From Nicotiana tabacum (Eukaryota; Streptophyta; Magnoliopsida; Solanales; Solanaceae), in assembly GCF_000715075.1 (NCBI RefSeq), contig NC_134082.1, positions 187,601,948 to 187,665,947 on the forward strand: DNA of 64,000 nucleotides. Reading direction: 5' to 3'. The position numbers and the translations under genes were made by a program. The notes under the pieces were generated by a model, which worked only from the letters and a program-made list of their open reading frames with translations, was not told where the DNA came from and made no database searches. Shown here piece after piece: positions 1-10,834 of the stretch; the stretch's first letter is position 1; every line of letters begins with the position of its first letter.

Positions 1-205
1 CCAGAATACCCACTCCGTTCTTACCCTTCGAACGTCCAAAATACCACAGTTTAAACCCACCTACATTCCTCGCCTTCGATCCTACCCACTTAGTTTCCTG
101 AACACATGTTATATTGACATTCCTCTTCTAGAGAATCTTTGCCAACTCGATAGACTTACCCGTTAACGTCCCTACGTTCCACGACCCAGTTCTCAACCTA
201 AACGC
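1..205 (-). mobile_element. LINE (non-LTR retrotransposon) endonuclease fragment
   Basis: The minus strand, read from about 205 down to 1, encodes an AP-endonuclease-like start of a plant L1-type LINE ORF2. Visible pieces include SWNVGTLTGKSIELAK, then NVNITCVQETKWVG and GGFKLWYFGRSKGKNGVG. The N of WNV and the E of QETKW are the metal and catalytic residues of the family. One in-frame TAG lies between the first two blocks, in the ctctagaag stretch near 130. The fragment runs off the left edge. No reverse transcriptase is in the window. It is a dead remnant; the family call is confident, the clade is not. Confidence 0.8.
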
Positions 206-1179
206 ACCCTTGCCTCCTTACCCCACTTTCCCCCTGCCCCACCCCTATCATATGCTCGGCTCCCGCCCCTCCTGAGGACATGACCTTATTTTGCCATCAC
301 AAACCATAGCCAAAACAAGCAACGATCAAACGCAAAAGAAACGGGAAGTACTACAGGTCCACTAAAGAAAGTGCCTAGACTAGTATCAACTAATAAGACA
401 ACAACACGCTACCACAAGATGAAGGGAAACAAGAGACCTGGAGGTACCAACTCCAGAGAACAGAACCTGGATCAGTGTACCGCGCTCACTTCCAAATTCA
501 CGCCGTCCCTTGCTAATGCCAATCGGAGGTGACCCGTGCTGCTTGTCCAAACGTCGCGACTTTCCAATTGAAATTTAGAAAAGAAAAACGAACACCAAAC
601 GGGGAGGGAGGGGCTGTTATCACCACTGCACTTGGTGACCCACTGTCTGACAGCCTTGGTTGCCCGCTTTTACGACGCTGGAGCAGGCACCGACGAAGGC
701 AGTCGGTGACCAGCCCCAAATATGCCGCAAGAAAAAGAAATAAAAAGGCGGATTTAGGGTTTGCAGATGAGAGAAGTAGGAGAGAAAGAGAGGGAGAGTG
801 AAGCTGCCAACAGTCGCCAGAATTTTTTTTGGCAGAGCAGCAGTTGCCCGTTGGCCACTGTTAGGGTTTGGGGTGGGAAGGAGGGAAGACAGAGGACAGA
901 GAGGAGCAGTAGAAGAGGGAGAGGGAAGGGGAGAGATGACCGAAAACTTAACTGGTGGGTTGGGTGTCCGCCGGCGTCGGCGCTGTACAATGTCCGGTCA
1001 AAAGATAACCGTTGGGTTACAAAAAGAAGTCGGGGGGGGGGGAGGAGAAGTCAGATAAGGGAGAGAGACGTATATCATATGAAAAGAAGTTATATAGTAA
1101 ATTTTTATGAACCAAGCTCACTCCATAAGGGCCAACGGCTAGAAATGGTGGATGAGACTGAGTCAGTAGGGATTATAAT
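206..1179. other. No recognisable gene; purine-rich intergenic DNA
   Basis: Several overlapping open frames exist on both strands, but they are low-complexity and resemble no family I know. The stretch from about 740 to 1080 is strongly GA-rich on the plus strand, with a run of G at 1030-1040, which keeps frames open by composition. I see no exon structure, RNA gene or mobile-element end. Confidence 0.5.
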
Positions 1180-2868
1180 AGGGGCGGAGCTACAGTAGAG
1201 TGTGCGGATTCGGATGAACCCAGTGACTTTTTCTCGGACCCTATATTTGTGTTGAAAAAAATCATCTATGTATATAGATAAAGCACGCCAAACCCAGTAA
1301 CCAAACGTTTTTGGATTCAGCGGCAAAGGTTTTGGGTTCCAGGGAAAATGCTTGGGTTCGAATCCCATTGAAAGCACCGAAACCACTATTGTTTAGTGGC
1401 TATTAACTTCCTATAGCTACCATATACATAATTACTTCCTATATCTACTATCCAGTTGTTACGGTAGTGTATTCGTTGTATTCGCGTTATTGTATTCATG
1501 AATACAGTAGCAAAAGCCCTCTAAAAATAGGGGTTACAGCTGTACGCGATTATATTCATATGTATTCGCGCCATGTATTCATGAATACAATAACGACAAT
1601 AACTTTAAAAATAGGTCTGTCCAGCTGTCTAATAACGGAAGTATGATCAATTAGTGTGATACAGTCCTAATTTAACTCAACAAAATCAATTTTAACACGC
1701 GTCATTATCAAACCAATTAATTAGAATGATTTATCAGTTGTATATAACTGTTATATTTAATTATTGTATTTAATGTGTTTCAATATTTGTTTTTTACCGT
1801 TACATTCATTAGATTAAATATTTGTATTTACTGTATTCACTATTTTTTATGTAGTGCATTCAAATATATTTGTATTAACAATATTTTAGTTATTCCTAAT
1901 ACATATTATTGCTGCTGTATTCAATATATTTCATTGGTTGTATTCACTATGTTTTATTTATATTCAGTGTATTTTACTGAATTTCACTGTATTTTAAAAT
2001 TAAGTGTATTCACTGTTTATGTTCTGTTCTATTTCAATATTTGTATTCAGTGTATTTTAATGTTTATATTCTGTACATACAGTATGCATGAATACAAGTG
2101 TATTCAACTGTATTAAAAAATACAAACCTTCAAAATACATAAATACATGCAAAAAATATATTTATACAAAAATACAATGTGTTTGAGTGAATTTGTACAA
2201 AATACAATGGTATTTGTATCATGGTATGTGACTAAATAACAAAGGAGAGAAGAAAGTTAGTCAGAGATGGCGTTTTCCGGCCAAGCAAAATACTATATAC
2301 ATTGTATTAAAACTAAAAATAGAGATGAACAAAAACCTTGGCTCTCAATCTTCTCCGGCGTAGAAAATATTGCAGTATTTGTCATTCATGTTACAGTACC
2401 ATGCTCTACTCGGATTATTCCGACATCGTTTTTGCTCCCCGCGTAGTGGCCCTAGTCTCAGAGCGACGAACCCCTCCTTGCTATGGAGGAATATGATTTT
2501 GAAGAAAAGGTCCGTCTTTCCCCTCTTTCTCCCAACACTTTAGAAGTATTTTCAATTGCAGTAACCCTAGAAGATTCAGCGAGAGAATTCACGATTACAA
2601 GCAAGTATTTTGTTCGAAGAGAGAGAGAGAAGGAAGAAAAATTTTGCGAGAGAATCATGAGTTAATTGAAAGAAAGAGAGAATAAAAACATAAATAGTGT
2701 ATTTCACGCCTCAATGGTAGTATATATCATAAATACCTATTTTGCTATAAAATATAAAAGGTAGTTATAGAAAATAATATTTTAAAATAATTTTAGTTTA
2801 TAATAAATAGGGTGTATACCTTTACTATAGGAGGTAAAATTTCCTCTTTAAATCCTAGCTCCGCCTTT
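1180..2868. mobile_element. Putative non-autonomous DNA transposon (about 1.7 kb)
   Basis: A ten-base inverted repeat GGCGGAGCTA (1183-1192) and TAGCTCCGCC (2856-2865) bounds an AT-rich block with no transposase. Such GGGGCGGAGC ends are common in small solanaceous repeats. A tRNA B-box-like string, GGTTCGAATCCC, lies near 1353-1364. It could mark an inserted SINE head, but I could not find a convincing A box or tail. The flanks are AT-rich and give no clean target duplication, so the boundaries are tentative. Short open frames inside (for example 2483-2665) look accidental. Confidence 0.4.
1484..2110. repeat. Dispersed TGTATTCA motif cluster
   Basis: The octamer TGTATTCA occurs at least eight times in perfect form, with many one-base variants, over about 600 bp. 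Two early copies sit in the palindrome GTATTCATGAATAC (near 1490 and 1575), and a near-match lies near 2085. Spacing is irregular, so this is not a simple tandem array. Such subterminal motif clusters can be transposase-binding sites in hAT-like elements; that reading is inference. Confidence 0.55.
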
Positions 2869-3669
2869 GGAATTATTGAGCTGAGTAAAATATTATAGTG
2901 TTTTATTTGGGATCCAAGCCCATTTAGCAATTGGTTAAAAAAGGACTATCAGTTAGAAAGAAGGGATGATGCCGAATGTTGAAGAAGAAAATGTATGTTC
3001 CTCTCATCTCCTTGCTCTGAGTCTAAGCTTCTCATCTCTCCTTCTTATCTCTATGCTTAGCTACTTCTACATTCCAGCAATTCTCATTGTAATTTCAGTA
3101 GTTTCAGTTTCAGTAGTTTGAGTGTTGAATTGTTATCCGAATTTGCATTTGAGCTCTAGAATTCGTATTGAAATAGTAGGTAGTTTGTCCATTCGTTACA
3201 TAATTCGTTGCCAAAAGCTTAAGCATTTTATAGCTTCCTCCTCGCCATCTCTAATAGTCAAATAGGGACATAACATAAGTGCCTACCTGAGCCTAAGGAT
3301 ATTTTGCTAACTGTTGGAGCTACTTGGTCAAAAAATAATCCTACTTGCTTAAATCACTTGTGAAATGTGTAATATAATTAATGTCTACTTGGCTACTATA
3401 ACCATTAACCAGACCATAAATATCTGCCCAGTTTACTTTTCAAATCCAATATACTCCAATAGTTAGTATTTATTTTGTGCTAGAGTTTAATTTTTTCCAG
3501 CTAATTTATTATTTTTAGGTGAAATTTACAAAAGAAAGTTGTTTCGGATAATTCCCTTTTTCCTGTTACTTTAGTCATTAGAAAAATCAAACTAGGAGTT
3601 TAATTTAAGAACCAAAGGACTATCTCTACTCAAGTATGTTTTGGAATTTGGAAAATGGAATATTATAAT
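2869..3669. other. No gene seen
   Basis: AT-rich sequence with no open frame of note, no family resemblance and no obvious repeat ends. It separates two transposon-like blocks. Confidence 0.5.
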
Positions 3670-4751
3670 GGGAAAATACATATTTTATCCATCGACCTTG
3701 TACTTAAATTCATCTTACACACTTGTTAAACACGGAAATAGTATTACACACCAAAACTTTTAAAAGTATGTCAATTACATACCTTTTTTGCCATGTGTCA
3801 CACGCGTGTATTACACATAAAATAGGCGCGTGAAAACTAAAAATTTCATTTGAAATTAAGTTTTTTCTTCTATTTTCCCTTTTTTTTAAACTATTTTCTT
3901 TTTAAATTAAAGAAAAAAATATAACCCATGTCTTCTTCTCCAACCCAAACCCCAGCGTTCCCCCCCCCCCCATCTTTTTCCCCAACCCCCATCCTTGTTT
4001 TATCTACCCCTCATGTTTTGCTTCTCCAACCCCCATGACTAAGAAGAAAAAGAAAAAGAAGAAGAAAAGAGGAGCTATTGAGTCTTGTAAAAATCATCAT
4101 TATTGAACTTTGAAAAAGCTTGAACATTTAATCGGGTCTTCTTGATTTTGGTGTTCCATGACCTAGAAAATTAGTTTGAATTCGTGATTATTGTTGAGTA
4201 AAAATTTACTAAAAATATGCTGAAAATTTGGTGATTAATTTTGGTAAAATTTAAAAAACACAATTAACAAGTTTGAAGTTTTGGGTTTGAGCTTGAATTT
4301 GAAATTTGTATAAAGATTTGTGATGAATATTGTTAAAACTTGTTAAAAATCGGCAAAGAGTTGAATCTATAATTAGGGAAGAAGGTGTTTATGGTGGAAG
4401 GGTTGGTGGTAGTGGAGAAGATGATGGGGTTGGGATGATGAGGAGGGGGCGGGGTTTTTTCTTTTCTATAATGTTTTCTTTGGGAAGATGAGGAGAGGGG
4501 GTTTGGGGGGAGGGGAGCAGAGGTTTTTTTTCTCCCAGTTTTTCTTTTTTTTTCTCTCTCGATTTATTGACATGTGTCGGATGCTGATTGGCGCGTGTAA
4601 CAGAAATTTTTAAGCAGATGTGGTCAAACACCGAAGTGGTGTGTAATTGACACACTTTTAAAAGTTTTGGTGTATAATATTATTCCCCTATTTAACAGGT
4701 GTGTAAGAGGAATTTGGAGACAAAATCGATGGGTAAAGTATGTATTTCGCC
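3670..4751. mobile_element. Non-autonomous element with about 110-bp terminal inverted repeats
   Basis: The left end (from GGGAAAATAC at 3670, to about 3785) and the reverse complement of the right end (from GGCGAAATAC at 4751, back to about 4640) align for over 100 bp. They share blocks such as CACCAAAACTTTTAAAAG and GTCAATTACA. Long inverted repeats without a coding gene fit a Mutator-like MITE. The outermost bases resemble the ends of the large Mutator-like element at 5021-10571 (GGCGAAAT), and both have a TAATACACGCG-like or CACGCGTGTATTAC-like subterminal string, so the two may be related. I found no target duplication. The interior has C- and G-rich runs and no credible gene. Confidence 0.7.
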
Positions 4752-5006
4752 TTGACCTGATAGAAAATCAATCTATACTTTCATGTCCATCAAAACTGAG
4801 AATTGATTGGGACGAATTGTTTGATTATGTTCCAAAATGACTTTTTTTAATTTAGACTAACCAAATTTATAACATATAATTAAACTTATTCTTAAGGTAC
4901 AGTGCTCCAGTGTTTAAGATGTTACAATAGTGTCACAAGTTAGAATTGCAATTGGCTCCAATATATATATACACGATAATTCAGAACTATAGGAAAAACA
5001 TTTACC

Positions 5007-5019
5007 GTTTGCATAACAT
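5007..5019 (+). repeat. Candidate MULE target-site duplication, left copy
   Basis: GTTTGCATAACAT, directly repeated at 10585-10597. One base separates it from the left inverted repeat. MULE duplications are usually 8-11 bp, so 13 is slightly long; the extra match may be chance. Confidence 0.7.
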
Positions 5020-5020
5020 C

Positions 5021-5149
5021 GGCGAAATGGTTTCCTAGCCACTCAAACTTGTAAGGCTTTTAAAAGTCGATACATAAACTTTTGTCTTTCCCATTTAAAC
5101 ACTCAAACTCCTGAAACCTATAACTAATAAATACAATTGACCGTTGACC
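5021..5149 (+). repeat. MULE left terminal inverted repeat
   Basis: About 129 bp matching the reverse complement of 10442-10571 with only scattered substitutions. The match fades after the CAATTGACCGTTGACC region. Confidence 0.9.
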
Positions 5150-5390
5150 CATCCCATGTGGCGTCAGTTAGTCCTAGTCAACCCCCTCTGTGAATGTCAC
5201 GACTTTTAGGAGCGTGAGAGACCCCCTTCTCAACGCCCAACGGTCAAAAATAGGGCATATTTAAGTGGGGTCTTATTCTTTCAATTGGATACATATTATC
5301 CCTCTATTATATGCATTTGAAGCTTTATTTCGCCTATTTCTTAAAATCTGAAGCTTTCTATAATTTTTTTTCTTTTTTCAGATTGTGATA

Positions 5391-5687
5391 ATGAATCAAA
5401 GTCCTGTATTTTGTCATTGTGGAGATGAAGCTCATATTTGCATCACTTGGAAGCCAACAAATCCAGGAAGGAGGTTTTATGGGTGCTCAAACTATGGTCG
5501 AGTCAATTCTTATAATTCTTTTAGGTGGTTTGACCCACCTCTTCCAGATCACTATAAACAGGTGATTTCAGGGCTGTTATCAAGAATTAAAGAGAGAGAT
5601 CGACTACAGTGTAGGAAGAGGGTGAAGATCATTGTAACTTTAGTTGTTGTAGTAGCACTAATAATTGTAATTTTCTTCTTAGTGTAG
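5391..5687 (+). CDS. GRF-type zinc-finger protein with C-terminal membrane segment, inside the MULE
   Basis: 98 aa from the ATG at 5391; an upstream GTG in frame is not needed. A splice-acceptor-like tttttcag ends at about 5381, so a 5' leader intron is possible. Residues about 7-50 look like a GRF zinc finger: CHCGDEA, then NPGRRFYGC, then FRWFDPPLPDHYK. The family's last Cys, normally just before the FxW block, appears replaced (VNSYNSFRW), so metal binding may be impaired. Residues about 79-98 are a hydrophobic helix after a basic stretch (RKRVKIIVTLVVVV...), predicted as a tail anchor. GRF fingers bind nucleic acid in other proteins; the role here is unknown. The gene is convergent with the transposase, inside the inverted repeats, and is open while the transposase is broken. 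Confidence 0.7.
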   Translation: MNQSPVFCHCGDEAHICITWKPTNPGRRFYGCSNYGRVNSYNSFRWFDPPLPDHYKQVISGLLSRIKERDRLQCRKRVKIIVTLVVVVALIIVIFFLV

Positions 5688-5977
5688 TTAGCACTAACTT
5701 CATAACCCTATGTACAATGATAATGACATAATGAATGATGTATTTTTTGTGGAATGAAAAACAATTTTAACATAAACAAGCACACATATATAAACAACCA
5801 AGTTCGATCAGCCTTCTTAGTTGACAAAATTAGCACTGAACTGCTGTCTAGTAGCAGAAATAGTTTAAACATTGTTCCAAAAGAAAAGTCATAGTTAAAC
5901 AGACTTAAGTTAACCTACAAATTATGTTCTGCAACTAACAGACTTAAATTACCACAAAAACAAACATTCAGTCATCT

Positions 5978-8900
5978 TCAAAGTTGAGATTGGTTGATGT
6001 TTTGCTGAGATTGGCTCAAGTTTGGACATGGAGACTGGCTTGGCTGAGATGAAGAATGGACTTGAGGTTGGCTAAGGCTTGCTTGAGTTTGTCTTCTCCT
6101 CAACTGTTGTTGAAGTTGCCTTAGTGATATAGCATTTCTTCCTTGCCACCTTAGTCTAGGTGCACTATATCCAAGATCGATATTGGTCTTCCCAGCATCC
6201 ACTACTTTTGTAGGAGCAGAATGTACCCTATCTCTTTCTCCACACTGCATAGGAAGCCAAATTAGTACCCAAACTACCAATATATAAATAAAAATTCAAA
6301 TCCTTAATGATCTTACCCTTTCTATCACTGTTCCTATATCACTAAATAATATACCAAATCCAGTAGTTCTTGGTCTTCCTCGGAGTCCACTACCTCTTGG
6401 CCTTCCTCTAACACTAACTATAATATCCTTAAAAATTCTTGATCTCATACTTCCAGTATCCTAATGTAAGATAAAGTACTTTCTTGTAATTTAAAATTTT
6501 TGGTCCTAATACAGATTAACTAAATTAACTAAAATGAATACTTACAGATGCACTTGGAAAACTGATGGTTGAGTATTTCTGTCCCTGGCAGTTCCAGAAT
6601 CACTTGTAGGACCTGATTGTTGAGTTGTTGTTTGAGCAGCCTGTGATGATTGAGTAGCACCATCATTACTGGTTCCTGTTGTTCCAGATCCTTGTCCTTT
6701 CTGAAATTTCCAAAATAAAAAATGAGATATAGAAACAACCAAAGTACAAGACACAATCAAACACAAATAGAATACATTACCAGGATAGGACACCCCTTCT
6801 TGTTATGGCCTACTGTCTTACAATTAGAGCATGTCATTGGTGTCCGTTTCCTTGATCTCTTACCAAACTTCTTCGTAGGTTCATCTTGAGCTCTTTTTCT
6901 ATTTTTCTTAGGTCTATCAGGCATCTTGGTAATCACAGGAGGCTCAATAGTTAGATTCTATGTTGATGGCCACATCTCCATATTGGTTACTGGTTGTATG
7001 TAACAACTAAAAGCCTTCAGGTATGTATCTTTCTTGTACCAGTGGGTTACATAGTCAGCAGACTCAAATCTCTTAAAAAACATTGCACATATTGCATAGG
7101 AGCATGGTATTCCCTTGAGCTGTCATGATCTACATGTGCATGTATTATTGGAGAAGTCAACAATATGTTTGTAACCCCATGTTGTATCTCATACCCAGTA
7201 TCCCCATTCTATTTAACTTCATGCTTAACAACATATTGAGATTGTTCCTCTATGTACCTCATTGCTATAGGAGATACATCAGAAATCCACCTTGTTGAAA
7301 ATTCTCTCATGGTAGTCATCCTCTCCATCACCTTTACTCTAATCTCTTCTAACATGGTTATGATAGACTTGTGCCTAGCAGACAAGATCCAACTATTAAA
7401 GGTCTCACACATATTGTTCTCCACAGAATCACATTTACTCCAATCTTTGAAGAATGCTCTACACCAATATTGTTTTGGGTATCTCAGCAAGTCCTCAATG
7501 ATCTTATTATCACCTAATTCTGCCAGCTCATCTATCTTAGCCTTCAAATATGCTTCAAATGAAGCCCTTGCATAGGCCCAAAACTTCTTCCTTCTTTCCT
7601 CTCCTTTCCACTTTTGTTTCCAGTTGCTCCATATGTGTCTTGCACACATTCTGTGCTCAGCATTTGGTAACAACTCAGAAACAGATGCAAAAAGTCCCTT
7701 AAGCAACAAAAAAATAATAATTAGAATATCAGAAACATATATAAAGTATCCAAGTAATTAAAGGAAGAACAGGGGTGTAGTATATACCTTCTGCATATCA
7801 GAAATGATGGTCAGCCCCTCACCTTGGGATTCAGTGAGCTGCAGATCATGCATCATGCACCTAAAAAACCATGACCATGTGTGCTTTGTCTCCTTTTCCA
7901 CCACTGCCCAGGCAACAGGGTACATTTGGTTGTTACCATCTTTACCAATGCATGATAGTAGCTCACCCTTACACACACCCTTCATAAAAATTCCATCAAA
8001 TCCAATAACATTTCTACACCCTTCCAACCAACTAACTTTGCAAGCATGTAGACAAATATAGATACCCACAAACACCTCCTTACCAGATATTGTCTCATTG
8101 GAGGTCTTCACAACAACAGTGCTGCCAGGATTTGTAGACCTCAACATGTCAGCATAATCATATATTCTAGCAAACTCCTTCTTGTAATCACCAAGATACT
8201 GACCCATGAACTGATGTTTAGCCCTAGAACATATGGATTTTCCTATATACACACCATACTTTATCCTAATCAAATCCTGTTGGTTGATAATCTTGTCCTT
8301 GAAATGTTTAGCTACCCATGCTGTATTAGCCAACTTGTTTCTGGTTGCTCTAAAACACTTATGAACAGGATAGTAGCTCTTGACAATGAAATTCCATGTG
8401 TGTCCCTCCAAACTTCCCAAAATATTCCATCTACATCTTGTTGAGTTCACACATTTTGCCCTAACCCTATGTTGTTCATTAGGCCTCAACTTAATTTGAA
8501 CTCTTCTTTGTACAGCATAATCTTGCAAAGCAGATCTGAACTGTTTCACATTTTCAAACACCATTTCCAACTGGAAACAAATTTTCTTACAAGCAGGATC
8601 AAAGTATACCCTACTGTTGTATCTTCTTGGTTGAGGGTTATGCACCCCATCTTCTTCATCTACTTCATCATTTGTATCCTCACTACCTGGATCTGAACTG
8701 TCCAGATATTGCTCATCCCCTCCCAACTTTCCATCATATTTGGATCCCCTATCTTTATACATGTCTTCAAAACTAGGGTCTATACCTACAGGTCCACTAG
8801 GTATCTCATCAGTATTAACTTCAGAAGATCTTAATTTACTACTCTTATTCACTTTAGCCTGTCTAGCAACAACAATTTCAGGTTATAGGTCACTTGTCTC

Positions 8901-9611
8901 TCCAACAATATCCTCATCAGAACCATATAATGACTCATCTGTATCATCATCATCTGCAGAAATAGCCTCATATTCTTTATCACTCTTAGTATTTAGCTCA
9001 TCACCCTCAGCATCACCCTCAACATCACCCTCAAAATCAGTTGCTAAATGAAAGGTATAGAAGTCACCTTCATTTTCACTAGACTCTTCTGTTTCAGAAG
9101 AACTTTCAGCAGCCCTCTTTTTACCCTTCCTTTGAGTGTTATCACCCCTATTTATATCATTGTTAGGTGAGTGTGTTGCCCTAGCATTAACATCACTTGT
9201 TTGCCCATGTGGCATTTCATTAAAGCCAAATGACTGAATGTTAGTGGGATCCACATTTAAACCACCACTACTTAACATTTCATCTAGGTCCAAATCAATA
9301 CATGGTGTATTAATTATGTGACATATATACACATCAATAAAATCTCCATCCTTAAGGTCTTGACAGAAAGCTAACACATCAGCATCATATTTCAGAAATC
9401 TAAATTCTCCTTTTTGGTTAATTTTACATGCATATTTATCTACTGTTAAGTACCCCATATCCTTAGCCCAATCATGAAATTGAATTATATGTAATTCATC
9501 AATGTCAGCTTGAAGAACAACTGACCAAGTTTAACCATTTACATACCTCATAATTGGGTCAGCCACTAACCACCCTAGATGATGAAACTGTAATTTCACA
9601 TTGATAGCCAT
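5978..9611 (-). pseudogene. MULE transposase (MURA-type), broken
   Basis: The reading frame starts at the ATG at 9611 and has several exons. The N-terminal region is MuDR-like, followed by a long acidic linker. The DDE core shows D in IGFDGIFMKG, D in IISDMQK and E in MCETFNSWI. A GT-AG intron is predicted at 7787-7698. A SWIM finger (CTC...GIPC) follows near 7140-7095. A CCHC knuckle (CSNCKTVGHNKKGC) lies near 6835-6790. Introns then join Q/S/T-rich exons (near 6720-6545), a GRP-rich exon (near 6460-6320) and a C-terminal exon ending at 5978. Breaks: TAA at 9533-9531, TAA at 8885-8883, TAG at 7211-7209, a frameshift near 7165, and TGA at 7125-7123 inside the SWIM finger. The family call is firm; the C-terminal exon borders are approximate. 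Confidence 0.88.
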
Positions 9612-10441
9612 TGAAACCTATAAAAAAAGGGGGACAAGTCAGATACACTTTAACCCTAAAAAGCTATAAACTTTAACACAATGGGAGACAAGAATATTTT
9701 GATATTCAAAAAAGACCTAATTTTTTTACCCTAAATGTCATATCACTCATGAAAAAGACAAACCCCTAAAATAAAGTGAACGTACGACTGTTTTCCCCAA
9801 AACCCTAATATAAAATCCCATAATTTGTGCATGCAGACAAAAGCCCTAATTTTTTAACCCCAAATGCCAGATCAGTCATGAAAAAGACAAAAAAAAAACA
9901 TAAAAAAGTGAATATTCGAGTGTTTCCCCAAATATAAAATCCCAAAATGCGAAATGACTTCCACTATATCAAATGAAATATTATGCATGCAGACATACAT
10001 AGCTTTCACATTATTTGAATCACATCAAACATTACCCACATTGTTTCACAAGAAATTAGAAGACAAAGATGAAAACGACATCAAAAGAAACAAATTAACC
10101 TTCAGAGACTAACGTGACTGAAATCGAAAGCTCAGACGAATCTCGATCAGCTTTTCATTAAAAGAGGAGGGATCCCAATCGTTTGGTTTTGGAGTGATTA
10201 AGATTAGTTTAGAAGGAGATGACCAGGTTAATCAGCCATTGCTTAACCTAGATTTAAGAGGGGAGGGATGGTTAGAGAGAGGAAAAGAGACAAAAAGTGG
10301 GGGAGGGTTTTTCGGTGTACTGATTAAAAGAGGGGGACCCCAATCGGTTGGGTTTAATTTCACGCCATTGACGTGTACCGGTCTCATTGGTCATTTGCTG
10401 ACTGGATGGACACGTTAGCAAATGTGTAATACACGCGCCTA
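9612..10441. other. MULE 5' region upstream of the transposase
   Basis: No gene seen. This lies between the transposase start and the right inverted repeat, so it should hold the promoter and leader. Several short direct repeats occur, including AAAACCCTAAT-like and AAAGCCCTAATTTTTT-like strings near 9720-9860. Confidence 0.5.
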
Positions 10442-10571
10442 GGGTCAAGGACAAATTGTATTTATTTGTTATAAATTTCAGGAGTTTGAGTGTTTAAATG
10501 GGAAAGACAAAAGTTTATGTATCGGCTTTTAAAAGCCCTACAAGTTTGAGTGGTCAGGAAGCCATTTCGCC
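10442..10571 (-). repeat. MULE right terminal inverted repeat
   Basis: About 130 bp, inverted relative to 5021-5149. It is followed by 13 bases (ttttttaaatact) and then the second copy of the 13-bp flanking direct repeat. Confidence 0.9.
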
Positions 10572-10584
10572 TTTTTTAAATACT

Positions 10585-10597
10585 GTTTGCATAACAT
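10585..10597 (+). repeat. Candidate MULE target-site duplication, right copy
   Basis: GTTTGCATAACAT, identical to 5007-5019. Confidence 0.7.
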
Positions 10598-10834
10598 AAC
10601 ACAAGCTAAGTACATGTAGTTACACTTTTAGTAACATCCCCACCTGTAATTACAGGAAATTATATACAACAAAGAATTGTAAGACTGTTTAATCAGAATA
10701 CAAGATATTGACTACAACGGCACTTATCGGTTTATTTCTTCGGTCAAGTATTAATAAGAAATTAACTACTTTGTGGTTTTCCATTTTCTTATTAAATTTA
10801 TTTGCTATTCAATAGAATTGATTAAGATGGGTGA

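Larger units (their letters stand above)
5021..10571. mobile_element. Mutator-like element (MULE), 5.55 kb, decayed autonomous type
   Basis: The element is bounded by nearly identical inverted repeats of about 130 bp starting GGCGAAATGG (5021-5149 and 10442-10571). The 13-bp string GTTTGCATAACAT lies at 5007-5019 and again at 10585-10597, as expected for a target-site duplication; 13 intervening bases separate the right copy from the right end. Inside are a broken MURA-type transposase gene (minus strand, 9611 to 5978) and a convergent small GRF zinc-finger gene (plus strand, 5391-5687). This convergent two-gene layout recalls MuDR of maize, but the second gene is unlike mudrB. The stops and frameshift in the transposase mean this copy cannot drive its own movement. 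Confidence 0.9.

Noticed and set aside
761..1198. 145-aa frame in GA-rich DNA
   Set aside because: Low-complexity Arg/Glu/Gly composition, overlapping frames on both strands, and no family resemblance.
1353..1364. tRNA gene or SINE suggested by GGTTCGAATCCC
   Set aside because: Only the B-box-like string is present; no cloverleaf, convincing A box or 3' tail was found.
1775..2116. 113-aa frame rich in Y, F, I and C
   Set aside because: It is the translation of TGTATT-type repeats; composition alone explains it.
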